A DNA stretch of 64,000 nucleotides from Polia nebulosa (taxonomy: Eukaryota; Arthropoda; Insecta; Lepidoptera; Noctuidae). The DNA lies in assembly GCA_951329385.1 (NCBI GenBank), contig OX589587.1, forward strand, positions 26,147,895-26,211,894. Reading direction: 5' to 3'. Below are positions 30,862 to 41,833 of the stretch, in pieces (position 1 is the first letter of the stretch; every line of letters begins with the position of its first letter). A program made the translations under genes and the position numbers. The notes beneath the pieces are model-generated. The model was not told the DNA's origin. It saw only the letters and a list, made by a program, of their open reading frames with translations, and did no database searches.

Positions 30862-31017
30862 ATGTTCCACCCTTTTTTTTTGTTGGGCAATTCTCCAATG
30901 ACATCTCCCGCTCTAGGGAATAAAACCCACCCCTCTTTCTTCCCTGCCCTGAATGCCCAGGGGCGCGGTAACTCTGTTTCGAATTTGTCCACAACCCCTG
31001 GGCAGATGTTCCACCCT
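30862..31017 (-). mobile_element. R1-family 3' UTR copy C with target duplication
   Basis: The insert is about 30874-31005 (132 bp) on the minus strand. It is flanked by ATGTTCCACCCT at 30862-30873 and 31006-31017. Read 5' to 3' it starts CTGCCCAGGGGTTGTGG, the same start as copy B, and it lacks about 30 nt internally near TAGGGAATAAAACCC. Confidence 0.88.
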
Positions 31018-31689
31018 AACGGTTAGACTGCTTAACTGATTTTGATGAATGTGGTGGCAGTCGATTCGTTATTATGGTCCGGGTGATATTTTATAAGACT
31101 ACAATCAATATGGTGGATGATGCATCAAAAAATGTGGGAGTCTAAAAATATTTTTTTGCAGTAAAGAGAGGGATGTCAAGCGACACAGAAACAATTGTAT
31201 TGACTTTTTATATTAGTGCGCTTATGAATACGTGTTATCGTGTTTTTTTCCTTGTCAGGTTTTAGTGTTAACTTTGTGTTACTTCATCTTGTTTGAGTGT
31301 AAGTACACTTTTTGGGAACTTTTGAGTTTGGTTTAGCTCTTGAAATGAACTGCACAGAGAAGTTACGCATGATCGCTGCGCGGTTCATTTTAGTGAGATT
31401 CGTGCGTAACGCGGCCGTTGCATCGTCCTCAAATAAATAGACTTAAATACCGTATGGCAGTATTTATGCTTCTATCTTCCATAACTAACAAATAATAACA
31501 ATAATTAAACTTTATTTCACCCTCCACAAAGGTTCACATCTATGTAGGTATGTACAGTGTCGACCAAAAGTCGATAGGCAATCTCATAAAGCAATAGCTT
31601 GACGTTTAGTTTGACTTACGACCTTCTATTTCCAAGAAAATGGACACATGCATTATCATTGTCGTTAACAAGTGATTGTAGTTCATGAT

Positions 31690-31780
31690 TTCAACGTTAA
31701 TATATGAGTCAAGATGACCTAGCGGTTAAGGGCTCGCAGATAGATGCGTGAATCTATCGAAACCTCACGCAGTACTATTA
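31690..31780 (+). repeat. Possible tRNA-like SINE head
   Basis: GATGACCTAGCGGTTAAGGG resembles a tRNA A-box region and TGAATCTATCGAAACCTCAC a weak B-box region. There is no cloverleaf good enough for a tRNA gene. Confidence 0.35.
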
Positions 31781-31864
31781 TAGATTTTTGTAAGTTTTTA
31801 CTCGATTGGAAGGAATGAGACAGAAATATAATATTCTTTATCTTGTTCGCTTTAAAAAATTAAA

Positions 31865-32829
31865 GAAATATTGTAAAATATCAAGCTCTCCGTGCAACAA
31901 AAACAAAGAATGACCGCTTTTCTAAAACTTTCAGAAAGGAAAATGTACTGCACAAACAATTGTTATTGACAAATTTGGTAAAATACCAACAGAAATGGCG
32001 AAGTATTTAGATTTGCCTGAGGCCGATTTTTACACTGGACACAGTTTTAGAAGAACTTCGGCTACAATGTCGGCTGATTTGGGGGCCGACATATTAACTT
32101 TAAATCGAAATGGAGGATGGCGTTCTGACACAGTCGCTGAATTATACATAGAAGACTCTATTCATAGCAAGCCAAAAATCAGTGACAAAATAACGCAAGC
32201 CATTAATTTGGAGCCAAAGGCAAGAAAGTTTTGCCCCGAACCACAACCATTCATATGCATGAGTTATTTGGTGCCTACTGCTTCCAGTATTTTCCATAAA
32301 ATAAAAAAAATAAAAGATTGAAATAATAACTTTACAAAAAGTGTACTTATGGTTCAGTAGTATCTATTATCTAGGCCTATAATAGTATTATAATAATCTG
32401 GATAGATTGCCTTCTATGATTTGCCTTTGTCGTCGACATTTACACAAGAAGAAAACGAAAGTACCAAAAGAGTGGCAAGCACCAATATTAACACAAACTG
32501 TGAAATTGCCAATCAAATCAATCCAATATCGCTTTGAAAATTGTACGTTCACTAATTGTTTTAATAATTAAAAGTTTTAAGCAATACGTGTTTGTTTTTA
32601 GGGTCCGAACATCAGAATGTAAAAACGGAACCCTTTTAGGATCACTCGTGCGTCTGTTTATCTGTCTGTCTGTCCGTCTGTTCCTCTGTCACAGTCAATT
32701 TACTCCGAATCTACAGGCCCGATTAAGTTTAAATTTGCTACACAGGTGTATTTCTATGACCCCAACACGGTCGAGTAACGTAAATAAATTAATTTGGAAT
32801 ATGGGGGTAAATTTGGGGGGAAAATCGAA
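31865..32829 (+). repeat. Left copy of an inverted ~970-bp repeat carrying a recombinase remnant
   Basis: The sequence matches 41834-42813 in reverse with few differences. Breaks are sharp at both ends (AAATATTGTAAAATATC at the left, GGGGAAAATCGAA at the right). It contains the tyrosine-recombinase remnant and the TACGGAACCC-type tail. Confidence 0.9.
31905..32321 (+). pseudogene. Tyrosine recombinase C-terminal fragment (Crypton-like)
   Basis: The C-terminal catalytic part reads FYTGHSFRRTSATMSADLGA, then GGWRSDTVAELYIEDS. It contains the H-x-x-R box (HSFR), the conserved GGW position and the probable nucleophilic tyrosine in ELYIEDS. Upstream, NFQKGKCTAQTIV continues the frame, but TGA at 31911 and TAA at 31923 interrupt it. 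The first catalytic arginine and the N-terminal domain are absent. The family fit is to insect Crypton-type elements; a DIRS-type recombinase is less likely. It is a dead fragment. Confidence 0.7.
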
Positions 32830-33227
32830 AAATTTAATAATAAAGTTTTTTAAACTGTACCTTGCGACATATCATTGTGTGGGTCTCAAATATTTTTTTT
32901 TTTCATAATTTTGAAATGAATCGTATTAAAGTTATCTAGGAAAATAAACGAAAATTGACTATTCCGCCGCCCCCCCTTATCTCTGAAACTACTGAGTCTA
33001 AAATTTTGAAAAAAATACAGGAAATAGTTCCTCACTTAGAGATTACAGGAAAACCTATGAAAAGTCTATATTTTTACAAACTATGTGTTTACTTGCTTTG
33101 GTTTGTTTTGTATTCGGTTACAAATTAGTAACCCATTTTTCAAACACTTTCTAGTCTTTGATTAAGCTAAAACTTGCTTTACTTATAAAATTAAGTACTC
33201 AATGCAATAATATAGTAGTATGAAGCT

Positions 33228-33740
33228 GGTCTGATGATGGAGCTGGAAGGTGGCCAAAGGATCTCCTCAACCACATAACATGGCACCATCGTGTTTGGTC
33301 TCATTGCATATGTTTTGAAAAGTTACGTTCGATTAGGTGATGCCCAAGGTCTGATGATAGAACCGAAAGGTGTCCATAAGATCTTTGCAACCAAAAAAGA
33401 TGGCACCATGAAATTTGGACTCATTTGATGTTTATTGAAAAGTGATTTTACACTTGATAGTACCCAGGGTCTTATCATGGACTCGGAATGTGGCCATCGG
33501 ACCTCCGCAACCAAATAAGATATTACCATCGTGTTTCAGCTTATTGGATATATATTGACAAGCAATATTACATTTAGTGGTGGTGGTACCCAGGGTCTGA
33601 TGATAAAACCGAAAGGAAATGATAAACCCATAACTCCTCAACTAAACAAGATAACACTATCGTGTTTGGGTTTATTGAATTTGTACTGACTAGTGTTACA
33701 CTAGAAGGTGGTCAGGGTCTGATTATATACAGGGTGTAAG
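33228..33740 (+). repeat. Tandem repeat, about 120-bp unit, four copies
   Basis: Units start with GGTCTGATGATGG-like phrases at 33228, 33348, 33468, 33594 and 33716 (periods 120, 120, 126, 122). Each contains TGGCACCATCGTGTTTGGTC-like and AAAAGT/ACAAGT blocks. The copies are diverged, so the array is not recent. Related units lie at 35.46-35.79 kb. Confidence 0.85.
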
Positions 33741-34531
33741 GTACATAAACGCACATACGTGTACCAGTGATTCAGTACATGATTTTTGACTCCCTTGCGT
33801 TGGAATTTTTCGTCGGCTTTTTCCTAATTTCTGAAAAAAAAATCTGCATTTTTTTACATTAAACTGTATACCTATCTACCTCAATGACATTTTTAATTAA
33901 AAAATAATTAATACGCTTTTTTCGCAAAAAAACGCAATGTAAATAAAATTACAAGAAGCTCCCTGATCAGCTGATTTCCTAAGTTGACCTCCGGGGTCAT
34001 CGCGGGCCCAGTAGGTACGCACGCAACATCGGCCAAAGACCGCCAACGTTCCTTTGTCGGCAAATGCTCATACAGACCTATGAATCTAACAGACGCGACA
34101 CGTTAGACATTTTAAGTGTCTACAAAAATTGATATCCCATTGACTACTTTTATTTGAACTTATTTTGAGGGGAGGTTATTTTTATAAACCTTCATCGAAA
34201 TAAGTAAAGAAGATCTAAAAAAAATGTGTTACAGTTTACTGATAACGACATAATTCTTAGATGCATTTTTGTTATCAACAAACTTAAGTCAAGTAATACA
34301 ATACAACAACGTTACTTACTCATTTCGTTAAAACCACATTCCAAAATTTCGTATACCTATATCAAAATAATTACTGAGTGAGTAGGTAGTAGGTACAACT
34401 TAATGCGATTGTACAGTCTATCAATTTTATTGATCTATGCGGTCTATGAGCATGTCGGCACAATCAAAAGCGTACATACACTATTAAATAAATTTTTATT
34501 TCTTTAGCATTTCGCCGACAACGAATTTTTG
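33741..34531. other. No gene recognised
   Basis: It begins with TATACAGGGTGTAAGG, a phrase often at repeat ends, and continues AT-rich with no motif-bearing ORF up to the promoter candidate. Confidence 0.4.
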
Positions 34532-34566
34532 TCAGTTCCGTGTTTACGTTCATCGCAAACGGATGT
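34532..34566 (+). promoter_or_regulatory. Candidate TATA-less core promoter (Inr plus DPE)
   Basis: TCAGTT at 34532-34537 fits the arthropod initiator with A at 34534 as +1. GGATG at 34561-34565 fits the downstream promoter element (R-G-W-Y-V) and falls exactly at +28 to +32, the canonical spacing. No TATA box is evident. Confidence 0.45.
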
Positions 34567-34758
34567 GCAGTTGGTCGCGAATTTGGGTTGTTATCGTAAA
34601 GTTATCAAAAACATAAGTTATTTTCTGTGTTTGTTAGTGTATGTGTGTTTTTTGTTTTGCTTGTTGAGTGGTTTTGAAACAATACCTCAGTGCCCAGGAA
34701 AATGCTCATGCATGAAGCACGTAGGCGCCTCCCTCATAAGAAATTAACAAACTTTAAG
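34534..34758 (+). CDS. Candidate first exon with short coding start
   Basis: If transcription starts at 34534, an exon runs to a consensus donor AAG/GTGAGT (GT at 34759-34760). The best coding start is ATG 34702 in the context GAAAATGC, giving 19 codons (MLMHEARRRLPHKKLTNFK) in phase 0 at the splice site. A short upstream ORF starts at ATG 34563 and stops after 17 codons. The protein is not recognised and no second exon is identified downstream. It could be a host gene or a transposon-carried exon. Confidence 0.35.
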
Positions 34759-35459
34759 GTGAGTTCATTCATTAGTTAAGTACGCGGTTGCCAACCGCGT
34801 CCCTGACAGAGATGTTCGTGGTTGGCGAGCGGCAGAGCTATACCTACGAAATTTGGTCATAAACCATCATCTACACGTTTGTAAATCACCAAGGTCACTT
34901 CTGTAAGGACGCGATTGGCGACCGTGTAGCAGGCGCTTTATACCTACATTCCTGGAGTGCAATGTAGGTACTTACAAGCTTCTTTATTATTATCTTTACT
35001 ATTTTTTATCTAACCATATCTTCAGTATTCTTGAGGGATTAAAAATAAATGTGATCTCAATGTTGTCGTTATTAGAATAAACAGTTAAAGGTGTCACGGA
35101 TCATTATACGTTTCGATGTGCAGCATTCGCAGCAGTTGTCGTTTTAAACGTTTTACGCACGTATGCGCTTATGTCTATTAAGTACCTGATCTAGTTATTT
35201 ATCACATTGATCGGAAACATAGACGTAAATGTATTTTTATCACAAAGTAGAAAGTCTAGTTAGGTACAAGCGCGTAGCGGCGCGACCACCTGTATCTGTG
35301 TGTATAAGACGTGGTAGGTAACTACGTTCTACCACGTGCTACGCTCTCGCGCGCCTACATTCATTGCGAAGCGTTGAGATCGCATTGTTCACAATACATT
35401 GCGTGCTTAAAAATGTTAATTTCTGTAAACGATCATTACCGAGATTAATGACTATCATA

Positions 35460-35790
35460 ATTTTGTTACTGACACTAGGCGTCACAGGCGTTACAGCCTG
35501 TATAAAGGATCTTCTACCATAGAACATAGCACCGTTGTGTTTAGACTCATTGGATATGTACCTACTTTCTGACAAGTGCCATTAAACTAGGTGGTGACTA
35601 GTAGAGCCAGAAGGGTACCATAGATACTAAACAAGAAAGTGCCGTATTATTTGGTCTCTTTTATGTTGACTAAAACTAAAGTTCCAGGTGTAGTCCAGGG
35701 TCTGATGTTGGATCTGGACGGTCATCATAGGAAACCCAATGTAGCCCGATGAGGTAAGGCTAGTTAGATTTGTTTTGACAAGTTATAGCA
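35460..35790. repeat. Second cluster of the 120-bp tandem repeat family
   Basis: AGCACCGTTGTGTTTAGACT, CATTGGATATGTACC, GACAAGTG and CCAGGGTCTGATGTTGGAT match blocks of the 33.2-33.7 kb array, in diverged and partly deleted units. Confidence 0.65.
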
Positions 35791-35799
35791 CAGTGCGTA

Positions 35800-37300
35800 T
35801 AGATTCTGTTTTCTTTTGACTGACAAGAAGTTACAGGGCAACTGGCTAGACTAATAATGTCAGATTGCTTCTGCCCCAGGTACTGAAACTTTCAGCCTTA
35901 AAGTAGATACGCTCCTGGTGTCATGATAAGTATTTCAATAAATTGTAATGTTAAAAAGTAAAAAATAAAGTATACATAAATTTAAATCTTTATAAGGCAA
36001 GCTTCAATCAAATAAAAACGTAAACTGAAAATGTTATAGTTGTAACTCTAACATTTCTTTAAAGCTTGAGGCGTGAACATCTTTTACACTGTTTTAAGTT
36101 AAGGATAAGGCTAAAATATTGTAGTAGTAGAAACGCTTAAGCGTACAACTATAATAAAATACTGATTAAAACATAGATACATAAGTATCGAAGTTTTAAT
36201 TAGTATTTTTAAGTTCATGTAAAAGTTTGTCCTGAAAAGATTTTTACTTTTTGATAAGCCATTTAAAAAATATGTGATTCGTTCGGAACCCTTTGCGTGG
36301 GAGTCCGACCCGCACTTGGCCGGTCTTTTTTTCCTCGCAAATCTGTTGAAAAACGTCGTATGAAACTCGTGAGGTCTGCTCATTACACACTCGGCTGAAT
36401 TACCCCCTTGCCTACGGCTTGGGCTGCAACCCACAGCCTCGTGAGTAATGAGCAACTTAGCTCACTTGTATCATAATATACTTAATTAATCTTAACTATA
36501 TGATCTGAGAACTTTTTTGTTTCCGAAAAAAGTTAAAAACAAAATTGCAATCGAAATAATCGTAAACTACGACCATTTAAAAAAAATCCGTAGCCAATGT
36601 ATGTCGGATAACTCAACTCATTTTTGTGTAAATCGAATAAATGCATCATATTTTGCGGTAAATTGCATGCATTATGTCTTCGCGCATCTCTTTATTTTCT
36701 ATTCAGTCAGATAGTGAAGGCAATTTTGGTCATGACACGGCCATAATCGGCACGTGTTTCACATTTTGCCACAAATAAGTCAAAAGCTTGTCTGAAGCAA
36801 ACAATTCGCTGCAACAATGACCAAAATACATTAAGCTATAATGTAGTACAAACCCGCAGACAACTCGACTCAACTTCAAAGTTAATGAACGTGGAACATG
36901 GATTTGATACGTATTTTGGTACTTTGGTGCAAGTTTCAAGTGGGCTTGGTATGTCCATAAGTGATATTGGTTGTAATTCATAGAGCATTATTAATTAGTG
37001 TTACGTTTACGACGGTTTAATAATACAAAGTCATAATTCTTTGTGTCTTTTCTACATAATTTATTTGTCAATATTTCTCTCTCGATACTCAGTTGGGTTA
37101 GATATTGAGATACAATACACAACTGCAAAGGTGAGATGGTAAATTGTGAAATCCTATTTGTATTGAATCGTAGCCCTACGTCAAGCTATGTCTCTACACC
37201 TCTAAACCACGCCGCTACGGCTAGTCTACGCACAAGGCGTGCACTGTTGGCTTAAATTGAATAAAGGGCTGCAGTTGAGAACTACGACTACATTTTGTAG
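35800..37300. other. No gene; short inverted-end repeat at 36.38 kb
   Basis: A 78-bp segment 36377-36454 has 21-bp inverted ends (TGCTCATTAC...GTAATGAGCA, three mismatches). Just before it is GACCCGCACTTGGCCGG of the TACGGAACCC family. The rest shows no ORF with a motif. Confidence 0.5.
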
Positions 37301-37329
37301 GTACATTGTGCCTGACGGGTCGCCTACGT

Positions 37330-38437
37330 GATACCAACCATAGTACTTCAAAAGTATGTCAAATATTTAAATATTGGTATGGTAACCAAATCAATTACGT
37401 GAAATGGGACGGTACACTCTCAGAACCGTATGGGTTGGACTGTGGGGTAAGACAGGGAGGTCTGACTTCTCCCAGGCTCTTCAATCTATACGTGGATGAC
37501 CTTATAGTCGGACTCAGCGGTAGGCGTGTCGGATGCAGCATTGGTGGAGTCGAGTTGTAACAAGGCAGTGTTAAAGCCTTGTTTATTTTTTGACCTCTAT
37601 TCCAAAATTACGTTCTTTGCTACCTTTTTTTAAATTCAAATTCAAAATTACTTAGTTTTCTCTGTCAAGTCTCTGTTTTCATATTGAAAAATCAGTGCTA
37701 ATTCGGCAGCCGAGCTAGTAGAAGCTCCTCATTGTTATTTTTTGACTCCTGAAGTGTCAGTTACCAGTTTCCTAGAATTGTGCATTAATACAATTAAATT
37801 ACGTAACTAATCACAGTGTATGTGTTCGTATTATTATAATAAAGCCCACTGTAATAACAAATATAATGTGTTAACTCGTCGTGTGTTATTATTCATTGAA
37901 CTCCTCATCTACGGTCCTCCTACTCTACGTCTTCACCACTCCGGTCCCGCAACGAGACACGCCCTCCGTACCGTGACAGAGTTACCTATATTAGGTATAT
38001 ATATAAATAAATGTGAATACATGGTCTTTCAGGTAGGAGGCAAGAGCCGTGAAGTGGGACCCGAGCTACTAATGAATGGGTCATTAATTAAAAGGGTGTC
38101 CACTTTTAAATACCTAGGGCATTTTCTTGCTGAAGATCTTAGAGACGATATAGACATCGAGAGGGAACGTAGGGCTCTGGCGACTAGAAGTAATATGTTG
38201 GCCCCTAGATTAGCTCGATGTGCGAACCTAGTTAAGATCACATTTTTTAAGGCTTACTGTCAGAGCATGTACACTGGCAGTCTATGGGTCAAGTACACTA
38301 AAAGATCGCTGGATGTCCTACGAGTCCAGTATAACAATGCGTTTAGGATTCTGTTGAGGCTGCGTCGATACTGCAGGGCCTCAATAAAGTTTGCGCAAAC
38401 TTGTACGGACGGTTTTCACGCGATTTTGCGTAAATAA
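37330..38437 (+). pseudogene. RTE/CR1-like LINE reverse transcriptase, interrupted
   Basis: The first block (37330-37557) reads KYWYGNQINYVKWDG, GLDCGVRQGGLTSPRLFNLY and VDDLIVGLSG. The second block (from about 38005) reads KCEYMVFQVGGKS, VSTFKYLGHFL and the rest of the thumb and C-terminal region up to a stop at 38437. The middle, where the catalytic YADD would be, is replaced by about 450 nt of unrelated sequence starting AACAAGGCAGTGTTAAAGCC. It is non-functional. The order of RT blocks is normal. Confidence 0.75.
37558..38004. other. Foreign ~450-bp segment inside the LINE remnant
   Basis: It begins near an AACAAGGC/GCCTTGTT hairpin and contains AATAAAGCCCACTGTAATAA. Termini of the TGTTA...TAACA type are suggestive of an LTR, but no matching target duplication was found. 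The class is unknown. Confidence 0.35.
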
Positions 38438-39519
38438 ACAGCGTCACTGCTGAGGAGTGAGGGACAGTCGAAACAGTATCCTAAAAACGGTAGCGGAAAA
38501 TGTCTGCTCCCCGATGGTGAAAAATTTTATACAGAGAATGATTGGTACTAGCACTAGATAATAAGTTTGTTTTATGTATTACTAACACTATATGGACTGC
38601 TGTCCGAAATAAACGACATTTAATTTAATAAATATACTCAAGCATTAATTGTCACAGAAAATAAATAAGTAGGTTATTATTCTAACCTTTTTTACTAGTA
38701 AAAATAATGCTCATGTGATGTCAATAAACGGCACGGGTGGCGGTTAGTTGTTCCGGTTCTGGATTTCTTGTGTACGTAAGTTTATATGTTTGTGAACGCA
38801 CCCACGATTCAGGAGTAATTCCTAGTGCGGAGAAATGTTTTGTAAAACACGAACATACATACAACGGGCGGCCTCATCGTATTTCGCGATCTCTCCATAA
38901 TTTCTGCCAAAATACGTCCACTGCAGGGTGGACACAAACAAGCCTTGGGGAGCAAAGCGTCGCAAACCGACAGGAGCATTATTATTTTCACAAGCATTTA
39001 TTAACCTTACCTTGTAAAGTAAGTTAGTAGGTATGTACATTATAATATTATATGATCAAATCTTGCAACTGAATTTTATAATAGATTTCCCCAACCGATT
39101 TAGCTGAAATTTCAAAGCGGTTAGACCTATATAACCGCCATATTGGATTTAGAATGATGTCACCTATGAAATCATTATCGAATATGGCGGACTCCCAAAG
39201 ATGACGGACCAATTATTTTTTGTGTGATGATTTATGGGTATCGAATGAAAGCTGAGTGGAATACAAAATACAAAAAGCTTGTTTCTAAAAAGTTAGTTTT
39301 TTTTAATTAATAATAATATTTATTTTAATGCCGACACAACTATGACGTTGTGTATTCCAATTTCAAGGCAGTAATAGTAACTTAAAGAATTTCTTCGTGC
39401 GGATACCAGAGAACTAATTGTATAGAAATCGAAATGGATTGAACTTGATAGATCAAGAAGAAGTTGTTGAATTTAAGGTACCAAAAATTCAAATAAACGC
39501 TAACAAGTCAAACAATACC

Positions 39520-39690
39520 CTAGGTTTTGCCCAACTATTCCTATTGGGGTCGGCTTCCAGTCTAACCGGATGCAGGTGAATACCCATATTTTACATTGAG
39601 CAACTGCATAATCTAACCTCCATAACCCAGTAACTGGGTGACACCCCCTTGGCAAGACTGGTATCAGATTTTCTGGCTCAAACTAGTAAA
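39520..39690 (+). repeat. Dispersed repeat (GGGGTCGGCTTCCAGTCTAA)
   Basis: GTCGGCTTCCAGTCTAACCG then ACCCAGTAACTGGGTGACAC is a phrase I know as widely scattered in lepidopteran DNA. It is non-coding. Confidence 0.6.
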
Positions 39691-39785
39691 ACGAAATAAA
39701 ACTCGTAGTTAATTTTGTCATTTACGTTAGATTTTTTCAGAATAAGGTCATGCTCATTAGTTATGCCGCTGCCGTTAATTTTATA

Positions 39786-41830
39786 TGTAAAGTTAGAGTG
39801 TTAAACTTTGTGTATTTTTGCGGGTTATCTATTTTTTTATTCATAGTCGAGTCTTTTTGAAAAGAAAAAAAGAGTTTTTACGCGCATAAATAAATCCATA
39901 CGAGTATCCTTAATGAGAAAATAACGCTGTCTGTCTATTTGTGTGATACCTTTCCACCTGTCTGCCTTGGACCAAAACTTCGGTTATTTTTTATCCCAGG
40001 AGTTCGTTCCGTTGGGATCATTTCCGAGTTTCACTCAGGCAAAGCCGCGGGCTGAAACTAGTTATTAATATTAAAGTAATATTCATTAGCTCACGGAAAC
40101 GCTACCTCTTTTTCATATATATAATTATACGAGTATATATGACCGTGTATGAAGTGTGTGTTGCGTTTCAGTGCGCATATTGGTAATACCACAACAAAGC
40201 GGTGTTACCGAGAATCATACCGGAGAGGTTCTTTGACGCAGCGGGTGGTGCAGTCTCTCACAAAGGATCATGTTTAATGCATTTTGGTTATTTTATTTTT
40301 ATTTACCTCATAGATACAATCTCGAAGAAAAACTCCAATAGCATGCTAAGGATTACATTGCTATGAACTCGAGCACGATACAGCCCGTGCTTGTGCGTTT
40401 GTGTGTATGAGTGATGCCTCAACATTCCACAGATAACACATACTAATGAACTGTCGTCGCACTACGCGAAATAACATTATATTTCTTTTTCATTTTGAAT
40501 ACGCGTCATGACGACCTGTTCATTGCATTGCTAAAATTCGCATAAATCTAACATATTCCGGTAGCTGTTTGGGCTAAGCAATGGGTTCACGGTCAATGAG
40601 GTCCGAGTTTGAATCTTAATTACAAGGAATTGCTGTTTTTTGTTTATTTGAAATCATAATAATGTTTTTATTATAATTACGCAAGATCTTGTTAATTTAT
40701 GTATTTAAGTTTATTAATAACATATTATGTTTATTATTTATTTTTTATAAAAGAGTTAAATATCAGTTATTGTATTGTTATTTACCTACACATATGCGAT
40801 TATGTGTTTTATCTTATCAGTGTTGGAAGGTGGAAATAAAAAAGTAGTTCTGAATAATAACAACAATATTTATTCGTTTTATCTACTTAAAATTACCAAA
40901 TTTTTATGAGAATTGTTCGTCAAATTCCTACCTGGATAAAATAAGTTCTCTTGTAACAAGACATCCAAATAAACAAAAAACAGCAATTCCTTGTAATTAA
41001 GATTCAAACTCGGACCTCATTGACCGTGAACCCATTGCTTAGCCCAAACAGCTACCGGAATATGTTAGATTTATGCGAATTTTAGCAATGCAATGAACAG
41101 GTCGTCATGACGCGTATTCAAAATGCAACAGAAATATAATGTTATTTCGCGTAGTGCGACGACAGTTCATTAGTATGTGTTATCTGTGGAATGTTGAGGC
41201 ATCACTCATACACACAAACGCACAAGCACGGGCTGTATCGTGCTCGAGTTCATAGCAATGTAATCCTTAGCATGCTATTGGAGTTTTTCTTCGAGATTGT
41301 ATCTATGAGGTAAATAAAAATAAAATAACCAAAATGCATTAAACATGATCCTTTGTGAGAGACTGCACCACCCGCTGCGTCAAAGAACCTCTCCGGTATG
41401 ATTCTCGGTAACACCGCTTTGTTGTGGTATTACCAATATGCGCACTGAAACGCAACACACACTTCATACACGGTCATATATACTCGTATAATTATATATA
41501 TGAAGAAGAGGTAGCGTTTCCGTGAGCTAATGAATATTACTTTAATATTAATAACTAGTTTCAGCCCGCGGCTTTGCCTGAGTGAAAGTCGGAAATGATC
41601 CCAACGGAACGAACTCCTGGGATAAAAAATAACCGAAGTTTTGGTCCAAGGCAGACAGGTGGAAAGGTATCACACAAATAGACAGACAGCGTTATTTTCT
41701 CATTAAGGATACTCGTATGGATTTATTTATGCGCGTAAAAACTCTTTTTTTCTTTTCAAAAAGACTCGACTATGAATAAAAAAATTGATAACCCGCAAAA
41801 ACACACAAAGTTTAACACTCTAACTTTACA
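39786..41830. repeat. Large inverted repeat: 865-bp arms, 315-bp spacer
   Basis: Left arm 39786-40650 and right arm 40966-41830 are equal in length and nearly identical as reverse complements; I found only a handful of mismatches by eye. The outer ends are TGTAAAGTTAGAGTG and its reverse. The arms contain dispersed-repeat sequence (AAAGCCGCGGGCTGAAACTA) and a weak tRNA-like segment near the inner end. The spacer is AT-rich. No ORF is present. Confidence 0.95.
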
Positions 41831-41833
41831 TTA

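Noticed and set aside
31345..31440. 31-codon plus-strand ORF beginning MNCTEKLRMIAARF
   Set aside because: No homology recognised, no supporting splice or promoter signal, short enough to occur by chance.
33228..33740. CRISPR-like array
   Set aside because: Units are about 120 bp, diverged along their whole length and without spacer structure; this is an ordinary eukaryotic tandem repeat.
40560..40640. tRNA gene within the large inverted repeat
   Set aside because: There is an A-box-like and a weak B-box-like segment, but no consistent acceptor stem or anticodon arm; better seen as a SINE-type remnant.
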